This document shows positions 57,268 to 64,000 of a DNA stretch of 64,000 nucleotides, in pieces. A program made the translations under genes and the position numbers. The notes under the pieces were generated by a model. The model did no database searches and was not told the DNA's origin. It saw only the letters and a program-made list of their open reading frames with translations. The first letter of the stretch is position 1; each line of letters begins with the position of its first letter. Source of the DNA: JBCBKL01 sp963922565 (GTDB lineage: Bacteria; Pseudomonadota; Alphaproteobacteria; Rhodobacterales; Rhodobacteraceae). Where the stretch lies: the NCBI GenBank assembly GCA_963922565.1, contig CAWUIQ010000001.1:1-64000 (forward strand), written 5' to 3'.

Positions 57268-58362
57268 ATGAAAGACGGAAAGGGCGCTGAAGCGCTTCCT
57301 TTGAACAGTATTCTTGCGGGTGATTGCATCGAGGTCATGCGATCGCTTCCCGAAGCGTCGGTCGATCTGATCTTTGCCGATCCGCCTTATAACCTGCAGC
57401 TCAAGGGCGAGCTGCATCGCCCTGACAATTCCAAGGTCGACGCGGTCGACGATGACTGGGATCAGTTTGCGTCATTCCGTGCCTATGATGATTTCACGGC
57501 GGCATGGCTTCGTGAGGCGCGCCGACTGCTCAAGCCGAACGGGGCAATCTGGGTCATCGGAAGCTATCACAACATCTTCCGGGTGGGGGCGTCACTGCAG
57601 AATGCGGGTTACTGGATTCTAAATGACGTGGTTTGGCGTAAATCGAACCCGATGCCGAACTTTCGCGGCAAACGTTTTACCAATGCCCATGAGACGATGA
57701 TCTGGGCCAGCCGCGATGAGGCTGCGAAATACACCTTCAATTACGAAGCGTTGAAAGCGCTGAACGAGGGTATCCAGATGCGGTCGGACTGGGTTCTGCC
57801 GATCTGTACCGGCCATGAGCGTCTGAAGGATGAAAAGGGCGACAAGGCGCATCCGACGCAAAAACCCGAGGGTCTGTTGCACCGCGTCCTGGTTGGCACC
57901 ACAAATCCGGGTGATGTCGTTCTTGACCCGTTCTTTGGGACAGGCACGACAGGTGCCGTCGCCAAAATGCTGGGCCGTGACTTCATCGGGATCGAGCGCG
58001 AGGCGAGCTACCGGAAGGTCGCTAAAAAACGGATCGCATCGGTTCGCAAGTTTGACCGCGAGGCGCTTCAGGTCAGCGCGTCAAAGCGGGCTGAACCACG
58101 CGTGCCCTTCGGCCAGTTGGTTGAACGCGGGATGCTGCGCCCGGGCGAAGAACTCTATTCCCCCCGAGGCGCCATAGCCAAGGTTCGTGCCGATGGAACG
58201 CTGATTGGTGGCGAGGTCAAAGGATCGATCCACCAGGTTGGCGCGGCGATCGAGGGTGCCCCAAGCTGCAACGGCTGGACCTATTGGCACTTCAAACGCG
58301 AAGGCAAGACCGTCCCGATCGATGTTCTGCGCCAGCAGATCCGATCAGAGATGCAGAACTGA
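57268..58362 (+). CDS. ccrM: Cell-cycle DNA methyltransferase CcrM (GANTC, adenine-N6)
   Basis: CcrM methylates adenine in GANTC and acts in alphaproteobacterial cell-cycle control. The 364-residue beta-class enzyme has SVDLIFADPPYNLQL (catalytic motif), a middle region with WRKSNPMPNFRGKRFTNAHETMIWA, DVVLDPFFGTGTTGAVAKMLGRDFIGIE (SAM-binding motif) and the CcrM-specific C-terminal domain (about 270-364; GMLRPGEELYSPRG, GSIHQVGAAIEGAPSCNGWTYWHF). ATG 57268 is chosen, with GAGGCAG upstream. Confidence 0.97.
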   Translation: MKDGKGAEALPLNSILAGDCIEVMRSLPEASVDLIFADPPYNLQLKGELHRPDNSKVDAVDDDWDQFASFRAYDDFTAAWLREARRLLKPNGAIWVIGSYHNIFRVGASLQNAGYWILNDVVWRKSNPMPNFRGKRFTNAHETMIWASRDEAAKYTFNYEALKALNEGIQMRSDWVLPICTGHERLKDEKGDKAHPTQKPEGLLHRVLVGTTNPGDVVLDPFFGTGTTGAVAKMLGRDFIGIEREASYRKVAKKRIASVRKFDREALQVSASKRAEPRVPFGQLVERGMLRPGEELYSPRGAIAKVRADGTLIGGEVKGSIHQVGAAIEGAPSCNGWTYWHFKREGKTVPIDVLRQQIRSEMQN

Positions 58363-58412
58363 ATTTCGAACACCGCCGGTGCCTGTGGCCTAAACCAAAG
58401 GCACTCACTTCA

Positions 58413-58440
58413 CCCCGCCTGTCCGCAGGCGGGGTTTTTT
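58413..58440. terminator. Strong bidirectional terminator between ccrM and znuA
   Basis: CCCCGCCTG (58413-58421) and CAGGCGGGG (58426-58434) form a perfect 9-bp stem with a 4-nt loop, followed by six T for ccrM. The T run ends exactly at the last base of the converging znuA stop codon. Confidence 0.92.
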
Positions 58441-59366
58441 CATCCCGACCTGTCGGACAAACACGTAGACATTTGGCCCGCAATGCCGGTCAGCAGCGAA
58501 GTATAGAGACTTGAGTCGACTGGTAGGGACGCGCCAAGGGGGTCGATCACCGCCGTGTTCAGCGCACCGGAGGCGTCAAGTGCGGCGATGATGCCCGGAT
58601 CGAATTGCGGTTCGGAAAAGACGCAGTGTACGTCCAACGCCTGCACCCGTTCCGAGATCTCGGCAATGCGTCCGGCACTTGGATCAACCGCGTCGCCCGC
58701 AGCGATCGAACCCGTCGAGGCGATGTCGAACCGCCTTTCAAAGTACTGATAGGCGTCGTGAAAGACGACGAAGTTTCGGCCGCGCACAGGTTTGAGCATC
58801 TCCTCGATCTCGGTCGAGGCTGCATCGATCTCGGTCAGGGCGGCCTGCGCGTTCCCCTGATACTTTGCGGTGTTCTCTGGGTCCTGCTCGCTTAGCGCTT
58901 CGGCTATGAGGGCGATCCAAACCTTTGCGTTTTCCGGATCGAGCCATGCATGCGGGTCCGTGGGTCCATGATCATGGTGGTCTTCGTGGTCATGATCATG
59001 ATCGTGCTCGTCAAAGACAGCGTTGTCGCGGAATTCGTGGGTTTCGATGCCGTCTACATCAAGCAGCTCAATAACCACGGCGCTACCGGCAAGTACGTCT
59101 AGCGGCTTTTCCAACGATGGGGTCAGATCATGCCCGATCCAGAACACGAGATCTGCCTGCTCAAGCATCTGCGCCTCGGAAGGACGCATTGAGTAGTCGT
59201 GAGGTGACATGCCGGGCTGCATGATCAGATCGGGCGTGCCGACCCCATCCATGACCCGAGCGACAAGCGAGAATACAGGAGGAATATCGGTGGCAACTTT
59301 CGGTGGGCTGGCATGCAAGGCAATAGCTGGCGTCAACGCAAAAAGGGTCGCAATGAAACGGTACAT
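58440..59366 (-). CDS. znuA: Zinc ABC transporter substrate-binding protein
   Basis: ZnuA captures Zn2+ in the periplasm for ZnuB/ZnuC. The 308-residue protein has a signal peptide (MYRFIATLFALTPAIALHASP), an N-terminal lobe with PGMSPHDYSMRPSEAQML (His ligand), a His/Asp-rich loop (about 118-135, FDEHDHDHDHEDHHDHGPTD) typical of ZnuA, HAWLDPENAKVW, FHDAYQYFERRF and CVFSEPQFDPGI. It is divergent from the zur-znuC-znuB operon, with a possible Zur box between. Confidence 0.94.
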   Translation of the reverse strand: MYRFIATLFALTPAIALHASPPKVATDIPPVFSLVARVMDGVGTPDLIMQPGMSPHDYSMRPSEAQMLEQADLVFWIGHDLTPSLEKPLDVLAGSAVVIELLDVDGIETHEFRDNAVFDEHDHDHDHEDHHDHGPTDPHAWLDPENAKVWIALIAEALSEQDPENTAKYQGNAQAALTEIDAASTEIEEMLKPVRGRNFVVFHDAYQYFERRFDIASTGSIAAGDAVDPSAGRIAEISERVQALDVHCVFSEPQFDPGIIAALDASGALNTAVIDPLGASLPVDSSLYTSLLTGIAGQMSTCLSDRSG

Positions 59367-59410
59367 CGGTGAGTTCCTCGTCCAGAACCAGAATAGATTG
59401 GGTTGTTAAT

Positions 59411-59427
59411 TGTTATAATGTATCATA
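59411..59427. promoter_or_regulatory. Candidate Zur box between znuA and zur
   Basis: TGTTATA-ATG-TATCATA is an AT-rich, imperfect inverted repeat in the 87-bp divergent promoter region; the arms match in 5 of 7 positions. It overlaps TATAAT-like and TATGAT-like -10 sequences on the two strands, a fitting place for Zur repression. Confidence 0.5.
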
Positions 59428-59453
59428 GCAAGCGCTATCGGAGAATGATGTAG

Positions 59454-59933
59454 ATGTCTATCGGCTTCACAGAGCACGACCACGGATCTTGTATTGCCCA
59501 AGGCGTTGCGAGCGTCGAAGCGGCGTGCGCGGCAAAGGGCCTGCAGCTTACGGCTGCACGACGCCGGGTGTTGGAGTACCTATTGGCGGAGCATCGGGCG
59601 CTTGGCGCCTATGATATCCTCGACAAGCTTCGGAAAGACGGGCTTGGTTCGCAGCCGCCAGTGGCGTATCGCGCCTTGGATTTTCTGGTCGCGAACGGGT
59701 TCGCGCATCGGATCGAGCATCTGAACGCTTTTGTTGCCTGCACCCATCCCGGGCAGGCGCATGATCCGGCCTTTCTGATCTGCAAGGAATGCGATGCAGT
59801 GGCTGAGGCCCAGATAGAGCCCGTGAAGAACGACCTTGACGAAACGGCGCGAGATGCCGGTTTCCGGCTTGAACGTGCTGTTGTCGAAGCCGAAGGCCTT
59901 TGCCCCAAATGCCAGCAGGATGACCAGAAATGA
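59454..59933 (+). CDS. zur: Zinc uptake regulator Zur (Fur family)
   Basis: The 159-residue Fur-family repressor has an HTH region (LTAARRRVLEYLLAEHRALGAYDILDKLRKDG, VAYRALDFLVANGFAHRIEHLNAFVAC) and a metal-binding part with HPGQAHDPAFLICKECDAVAE (CxxC), and CPKCQQ near the end, the two CxxC pairs that hold the structural zinc. It lies in one operon with znuC (four-base overlap) and represses znu genes when zinc is plentiful. Confidence 0.94.
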   Translation: MSIGFTEHDHGSCIAQGVASVEAACAAKGLQLTAARRRVLEYLLAEHRALGAYDILDKLRKDGLGSQPPVAYRALDFLVANGFAHRIEHLNAFVACTHPGQAHDPAFLICKECDAVAEAQIEPVKNDLDETARDAGFRLERAVVEAEGLCPKCQQDDQK

Positions 59934-60664
59934 CAGCGCTTATCCGCGCGACTGATCTGAGCGTTCAGATTGGCGGGCGCGAGGTGCTGGCCCATGTCAG
60001 CATGACGGTTAGTGCGGGTGAAATCGTTACGATCGTGGGCCCAAACGGATCAGGAAAGTCCACCTTGCTGCGCACGATCGTCGGTGCGCTTTCTCCGAGC
60101 GGGGGGACGATCTGGGCCAAGGATGATTTGCGGATTGGATACGTGCCGCAGATGCTGCATATCGATCCGACCTTGCCGTTGACCGTTGCGCGTTTTCTCA
60201 ATCTTCCGCATCGGGTCAGTGCCCAATCCGTTTCCGACGCGCTTGAGCAGGCCGGGGCTGCGGGGTTGGATCGCCGCCAAATGTCGGCCCTTTCAGGTGG
60301 TCAATTCCAGCGCGTGCTCCTTGCCCGGGCCTTGTTGAACAAACCGGACATTCTGATCCTTGACGAAGCAACACGGGGACTGGATCAGCCCGGCGCCGTC
60401 GCATTCTATCGCCGTATTGAGGACGTCCGCCGTGAATTGGGCTGTGGTATCCTGATGGTCAGTCATGAACTGCACGTGGTCATGGCCGCGTCTGATCGTG
60501 TCATCTGCCTGAATGGTCATGTCTGTTGCCAGGGTTCCCCGGAACACGTGGCCTCGGCGCCGGAGTATCGTGCCTTGTTCGGGCCCGGGACGCAGGGCGC
60601 GCTCGCCCTTTATCGTCACGAACACAACCACAGCCACGATCACCTCAACGAGGCCGCAGAGTGA
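59930..60664 (+). CDS. znuC: Zinc ABC transporter ATP-binding protein
   Basis: ZnuC powers Zn2+ import. The 244-residue ABC protein has GPNGSGKSTLLRTI (Walker A), SGGQFQRVLLARAL (signature), LILDEATRGLDQPG (Walker B) and MVSHELHVVMAASDRVICL (H loop). Its end is His-rich (HEHNHSHDHLN), as is common for zinc transporters. It overlaps zur by four bases and znuB by four (GTGA). Confidence 0.95.
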   Translation: MTALIRATDLSVQIGGREVLAHVSMTVSAGEIVTIVGPNGSGKSTLLRTIVGALSPSGGTIWAKDDLRIGYVPQMLHIDPTLPLTVARFLNLPHRVSAQSVSDALEQAGAAGLDRRQMSALSGGQFQRVLLARALLNKPDILILDEATRGLDQPGAVAFYRRIEDVRRELGCGILMVSHELHVVMAASDRVICLNGHVCCQGSPEHVASAPEYRALFGPGTQGALALYRHEHNHSHDHLNEAAE

Positions 60665-61464
60665 GTATCCTCGACAGTTTCATGGTTCGGGCCGCGCTTG
60701 CGGGTGTCGGCGTTGCCTTGGCGGCCGGGCCGCTCGGATGTTTTGTGGTATGGCGCCGCATGGCCTATTTCGGGGATGCGACGGCGCATGCCGCGATCCT
60801 TGGTGTGGCATTGTCGCTGGCATTCTCGACCTCGGTTTTTTTCGGCGTGCTCGCCGTATGCCTCGTGATGGCGATGGTCGTCGTCAGCCTGTCCGAGCGC
60901 GGTTTCGCCATGGACACATTGCTGGGTGTTATGGCGCATTCCGCCTTGGCTTTCGGGTTGGTTGCCGTCTCTTTCCTGTCCGGGGTGCGTGTTGACCTGA
61001 GTGCTTACCTCTTTGGGGATATTCTGGCGGTCACCCGATCCGACCTTATGGTAATCTGGAGCGCGGCCCTCGCCGTTCTTTTGTTGTTGTCATGGCGATG
61101 GTCGGCCCTGCTGGCCTCCACGCTCAATCCCGATCTGGCCAGAGCGGCAGGTATTGACCCGCGCTACGAAAAGCTGGTGCTTACGCTGACCCTTGCGCTG
61201 GTGGTGTCCGTTGCGATCAAGGTGGTTGGAGCGCTTTTGATTACTGCGCTTTTGATTATTCCGGCGGCCGCGTCGCGCCCATTTGCAGAGACGCCGGAAC
61301 GGATGGGCATCGTCGCCATGGCTGTTGCCAGTGTTTCGGTTTTGGCAGGCTTGCAAGTCTCCTATCACTTCGACACACCGGCCGGTCCGACGATCGTGTG
61401 CTGCGCGGCCGGTTTGTTCTTGCTGAGCAGCGGATTGGGTTCGTCCAGGATATTGCGGGGCTGA
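60661..61464 (+). CDS. znuB: Zinc ABC transporter permease
   Basis: ZnuB is the membrane channel of the zinc importer. The 267-residue protein has about eight hydrophobic helices and the ABC-3 motifs LGCFVVWRRMAYFGDATAHAAILGVALS, AVTRSDLMVIW, and VVGALLITALLIIPAAASRPFA. GTG 60661 overlaps the znuC stop; an in-frame ATG seven codons later is an alternative start. It is the last gene of the zur-znuC-znuB operon. Confidence 0.94.
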   Translation: MSILDSFMVRAALAGVGVALAAGPLGCFVVWRRMAYFGDATAHAAILGVALSLAFSTSVFFGVLAVCLVMAMVVVSLSERGFAMDTLLGVMAHSALAFGLVAVSFLSGVRVDLSAYLFGDILAVTRSDLMVIWSAALAVLLLLSWRWSALLASTLNPDLARAAGIDPRYEKLVLTLTLALVVSVAIKVVGALLITALLIIPAAASRPFAETPERMGIVAMAVASVSVLAGLQVSYHFDTPAGPTIVCCAAGLFLLSSGLGSSRILRG

Positions 61465-61485
61465 CCCGGCCAAGGGCAGACCCGC

Positions 61486-62259
61486 TCAAACGTGGTCTTC
61501 GGCGAACAGCGCGTTGCGGATGCGCAGTGCGGCACCCTGCAGAACCTCTTTGTGTCCGACGACGTCCGCCATGCTGATCCGCTGGATCGGCCCGTGAACG
61601 GCCAGGGCTGCCACGAAGCGGCCCATCGTATCGGTAACCGGAACCGCCATCGCCACCATCCCTTCGACGAATTCCTGACGATCCAGCGAAAAGCCTGCGC
61701 TGGCGATCTCGGCCAGCTCTTTGAGCAGCGCCTTGGCGTCGGTGTGGGTGTGGCTCGTCAGGCTTTCGAGTTTGATAGACATGACAAACTCGCGTCTTGC
61801 ACGCGGGGGCAGGCTGGCCATGAAGCATTTGCCGCTGGCTGTGCAGTGAAATGGCACATGTGTGCCGATGGGGAGTTGGACGCGGAAAGGCCAATCCGTC
61901 TCAACCCGGTCCAGATAGCTCATGCCGTCATCCTCGGGTACGACAAAGTTGACGGTCTCGCGGACCACGCGGGCGACTTCCACCAGGATCTGGTGGCGGG
62001 AAATATGGGACCTGGAATTGTGCAGCAGGCCCGCGCCCAGATCGCGCAAGCGCCGCGCGGCCTGATACCGCTTCGAGTTGCCATGCCGCGAAAGGAAGCC
62101 TTCGCGTTCAAGCGTGGTGCACAACCGATGTACTGTCTGCTTCGGCAACCCAAGGCTTTCGTTGATCTCGGTCGCCGTCAGTGGCTGGTCGCTGCGTCCA
62201 AGCACTTCGAGGATCAGCAGCGTTCGCAGATTTGTCGGTATCCTATCGGGCTCGTTCAC
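61486..62259 (-). CDS. IclR-family transcriptional regulator
   Basis: The 257-residue regulator has an N-terminal winged helix (LRTLLILEVLGRSDQPLTATEINESLGLPKQTVHRLCTTLEREGFL) and a C-terminal effector domain (GMSYLDRVETDWPFRVQLPIGTHVPFHCTASGKCFMASLP, GFSLDRQEFVEGMVAMAVPV). The gene is divergent from a GMC oxidoreductase across 110 bp, so it probably regulates that gene and what follows. The effector is unknown. Confidence 0.93.
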   Translation of the reverse strand: MNEPDRIPTNLRTLLILEVLGRSDQPLTATEINESLGLPKQTVHRLCTTLEREGFLSRHGNSKRYQAARRLRDLGAGLLHNSRSHISRHQILVEVARVVRETVNFVVPEDDGMSYLDRVETDWPFRVQLPIGTHVPFHCTASGKCFMASLPPRARREFVMSIKLESLTSHTHTDAKALLKELAEIASAGFSLDRQEFVEGMVAMAVPVTDTMGRFVAALAVHGPIQRISMADVVGHKEVLQGAALRIRNALFAEDHV

Positions 62260-62369
62260 CGGATCCGGTCGGTTTGTGATTTCGCGATTGTATTCATTGA
62301 GAATCGATGTAGCGTTACTAATCGGTAAAAATCGAGAGGAAAAGTCTCATTTTTTGACATTTTAGGTCC

Positions 62370-63971
62370 ATGGAGTTCGATTTCGTCATAATTGGCGCAG
62401 GGTCCGCCGGGTGCGCGCTGGCAAACCGCCTGTCAGCGGATGGGCGATTCACTGTCGCTTTGCTTGAGGCTGGGCCGCCTGATCGGAACCCGTGGATCCA
62501 TATCCCGGTCGGCTATTTCCGGACGATGGGAAACCCCAATACGGACTGGTGTTACAAAACCGAAGCCGATGACGGGATTGCGGGCCGATCCATCCCATGG
62601 CCCCGAGGGCGGGTGCTTGGCGGGTCGAGTTCCATAAACGGACTGCTTTACGTCAGGGGCCAACCTCAGGATTTCGACGGTTGGGCCCAGATGGGGTGCA
62701 CCGGCTGGTCATGGGACAACGTGCTGCCCTATTTCCGGCGCGCCGAGACGTGGAAGGGCCCAAACGGGACCGAATTGCGCGGCACCGATGGACCGCTTTC
62801 AGTGCAAACCTCGCGGTTGCGTCGCGAAATTGTCGATCATTGGGTCGATGCGGCCGTCGCTGCGGGATACCGGCGAACAGAAGATTACAACGACTACGAT
62901 CAAGAGGGCGTTGGTTACTTCCAACTGACAATGACCGGCGGGCGTCGTTGCTCGTCGGCGGTTGCGTATCTGAAGCCCGCTCGGGATCGGCAGAACCTCG
63001 AAATTCTAACAAACGCCCAGGTCGAAAAGATCCTGTTGCTTGATGGCCGAGCCGAAACCGTGCGCGCGAAAATCAATGGTGCCCGAAAGGATATCAAGGC
63101 GCGGCGTGAAATCATCCTGAGCGCCGGTGCGATCGGTTCACCCCAGATCCTGATGCTTTCGGGGCTTGGTGATGCCGCCAGTCTCAAGCCGCATGGCATT
63201 GATGTCGTGAAAGAGCTCAAAGGCGTTGGAAAGAACCTGCAGGATCACCTTCAGGCGCGACCGGTCTTCAAGACCGACCTGAGCACCATCAACGTGGAAA
63301 CCGACAACCTGTTCAAACAGGCGGCCATTGCAGCGCAGTACGCTTTCACCCGTTCAGGTCCGATGACGATGGCTGCCAGTTTGGGTACGGGTTTCCTGCG
63401 CACCGAACCGCACCTGGAAACACCGGACATCCAGTTTCACATACAGCCCTTTAGCGCGGACAGCCCAAGCGAGGGGCCTCATCCGTTTTCGGCCTTCACG
63501 GCGTCGGTCCTTCAGCTTCGACCAGAAAGCGCGGGTCATCTTGAATTGAAATCGGCGCGTATGGAGGATCATCCCGCGATCCACCCGAACTATCTGGCGA
63601 CCGACACCGATTGCCGGACGATCGTTAAGGGCATCCAGGTGGCGCGGCGCATCGCCGAGTACGATCCGCTGAAATCCCACGTCCTCGAAGAGCATTCGCC
63701 GGGGCCGAGTATCGCAATCGACGACGAGGAAGGGCTGCTTGATTGGGCCCGGCGTACGGCGGTCACGATCTATCACCCGACCGGGACCTGCAAGATGGGG
63801 ACCGACAGCATGGCGGTCGTGGATCCAAGGCTGCGGGTTCACGGGATCGACGGGCTGAGAGTTGCCGACGCGTCGATCATGCCGCGCATCACCAGCGGTA
63901 ATACCAATGCACCGGCCATCATGATTGGCGAGAAAGCGAGCGACATGATTTTGGAGGATGCGGTCGCATGA
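62370..63971 (+). CDS. GMC-family FAD-dependent oxidoreductase (choline dehydrogenase-like)
   Basis: The 533-residue enzyme has FDFVIIGAGSAGCALANRL (FAD-binding), WPRGRVLGGSSSINGLLYVRG and GWSWDNVLPYFRRAE, GAIGSPQILMLSGLGD, and the C-terminal YHPTGTCKMG and LRVADASIMPRITSGNTNAPAIMIGEKASD (active-site His and Asn). Such enzymes oxidise alcohols; choline dehydrogenase itself is one possibility, but no betB or betaine transport gene is in view. Its stop overlaps the next start (ATGA). Confidence 0.93.
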   Translation: MEFDFVIIGAGSAGCALANRLSADGRFTVALLEAGPPDRNPWIHIPVGYFRTMGNPNTDWCYKTEADDGIAGRSIPWPRGRVLGGSSSINGLLYVRGQPQDFDGWAQMGCTGWSWDNVLPYFRRAETWKGPNGTELRGTDGPLSVQTSRLRREIVDHWVDAAVAAGYRRTEDYNDYDQEGVGYFQLTMTGGRRCSSAVAYLKPARDRQNLEILTNAQVEKILLLDGRAETVRAKINGARKDIKARREIILSAGAIGSPQILMLSGLGDAASLKPHGIDVVKELKGVGKNLQDHLQARPVFKTDLSTINVETDNLFKQAAIAAQYAFTRSGPMTMAASLGTGFLRTEPHLETPDIQFHIQPFSADSPSEGPHPFSAFTASVLQLRPESAGHLELKSARMEDHPAIHPNYLATDTDCRTIVKGIQVARRIAEYDPLKSHVLEEHSPGPSIAIDDEEGLLDWARRTAVTIYHPTGTCKMGTDSMAVVDPRLRVHGIDGLRVADASIMPRITSGNTNAPAIMIGEKASDMILEDAVA

Positions 63972-64000
63972 CCAAGACAAAACAAAAAACGCCGATCACC
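63968..64000 (+). CDS. Start of a further gene, cut off by the window end
   Basis: An ATG overlaps the GMC gene's TGA (ATGA), and 11 codons (MTKTKQKTPIT) are visible. The overlap suggests translational coupling with the oxidoreductase and the IclR-controlled unit. Nothing further can be said. Confidence 0.5.
   Translation, partial: MTKTKQKTPIT

Noticed and set aside
1..64000. CRISPR arrays, insertion sequences or attachment sites
   Set aside because: No regularly spaced repeats, transposase or integrase motifs, or long terminal inverted repeats were seen.

Overview
The window reads as chromosomal DNA of a Roseobacter-type alphaproteobacterium (Rhodobacterales). The support is the combination of exosortase E with a VPEID-CTERM protein, a CcrM GANTC methylase, the hemD-mic60-hemY block, TRAP transporters, MbfA, DUF2853/DUF2794/DUF1761 proteins, high-GC codon use and many ATGA/GTGA start-stop overlaps. 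No rRNA, tRNA, CRISPR array, insertion sequence or prophage module was seen, and gene density is high on both strands.

Layout. 1-3886: the 3' part of a large secreted repeat protein whose C-terminus looks like a Cys-Gln thioester adhesin domain, a 61-residue VPEID-CTERM protein and the exosortase E/CAAX-protease fusion. 3903-8582 (minus): a TRAP transporter (P-Q-M) with an amidase and a tiny membrane protein. 8950-11532: nucleotidyltransferase-like protein, DUF2853, DUF1761 and EVE proteins. 11564-17313: tsaD, then hemD-mic60-hemY, and an asparaginase. 17490-25703: an IalB-like protein, the complete dTDP-L-rhamnose set rfbCBDA, a DUF2793 protein, and manC-ugd; these supply nucleotide sugars, but no glycosyltransferase is present. 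25819-28678: LprI-like protein, rlmN, a small conserved protein and a LOG-family enzyme. 28954-38267: dapD, two unknown genes, a minus-strand pair of Hint-domain proteins, then dapE-GNAT-DUF2064-rnr. 38264-43863: GST, WYL regulator, lytic transglycosylase, YghU, TetR regulator, and the iron exporter mbfA with an Irr-type box. 43860-48666: paaI-paaK, DUF2794, leucyl aminopeptidase with an NlpC/P60 hydrolase, and a small conserved protein. 48824-50821: carbonic anhydrase, SbtA-type bicarbonate transporter and an SbtB-like PII protein. 51629-56427: asd, an MFS transporter with an HpaI-type aldolase, a membrane protein with a C-terminal winged helix, and small secreted proteins. 56559-58362: rnhB and ccrM. 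58440-61464: znuA facing zur-znuC-znuB. 61486-64000: an IclR regulator facing a GMC oxidoreductase and the start of one more gene.

How the genes fit together. Cell-envelope work dominates: diaminopimelate synthesis (asd, dapD, dapE), wall hydrolases, nucleotide-sugar supply, surface proteins and exosortase sorting. Metal homeostasis forms a second theme (Zn uptake under Zur, Fe export by MbfA, haem synthesis). Inorganic-carbon handling (carbonic anhydrase + SbtA + SbtB) is unusual for an apparent heterotroph.

The points most worth checking are the thioester domain beside exosortase E, the tiny VPEID-CTERM substrate with a variant motif, the SD-covering 12-bp inverted repeat before sbtA, the membrane-anchored winged-helix protein, and the three GANTC sites in front of ccrM. 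Family names rest on reading motifs by eye; no database search was run.
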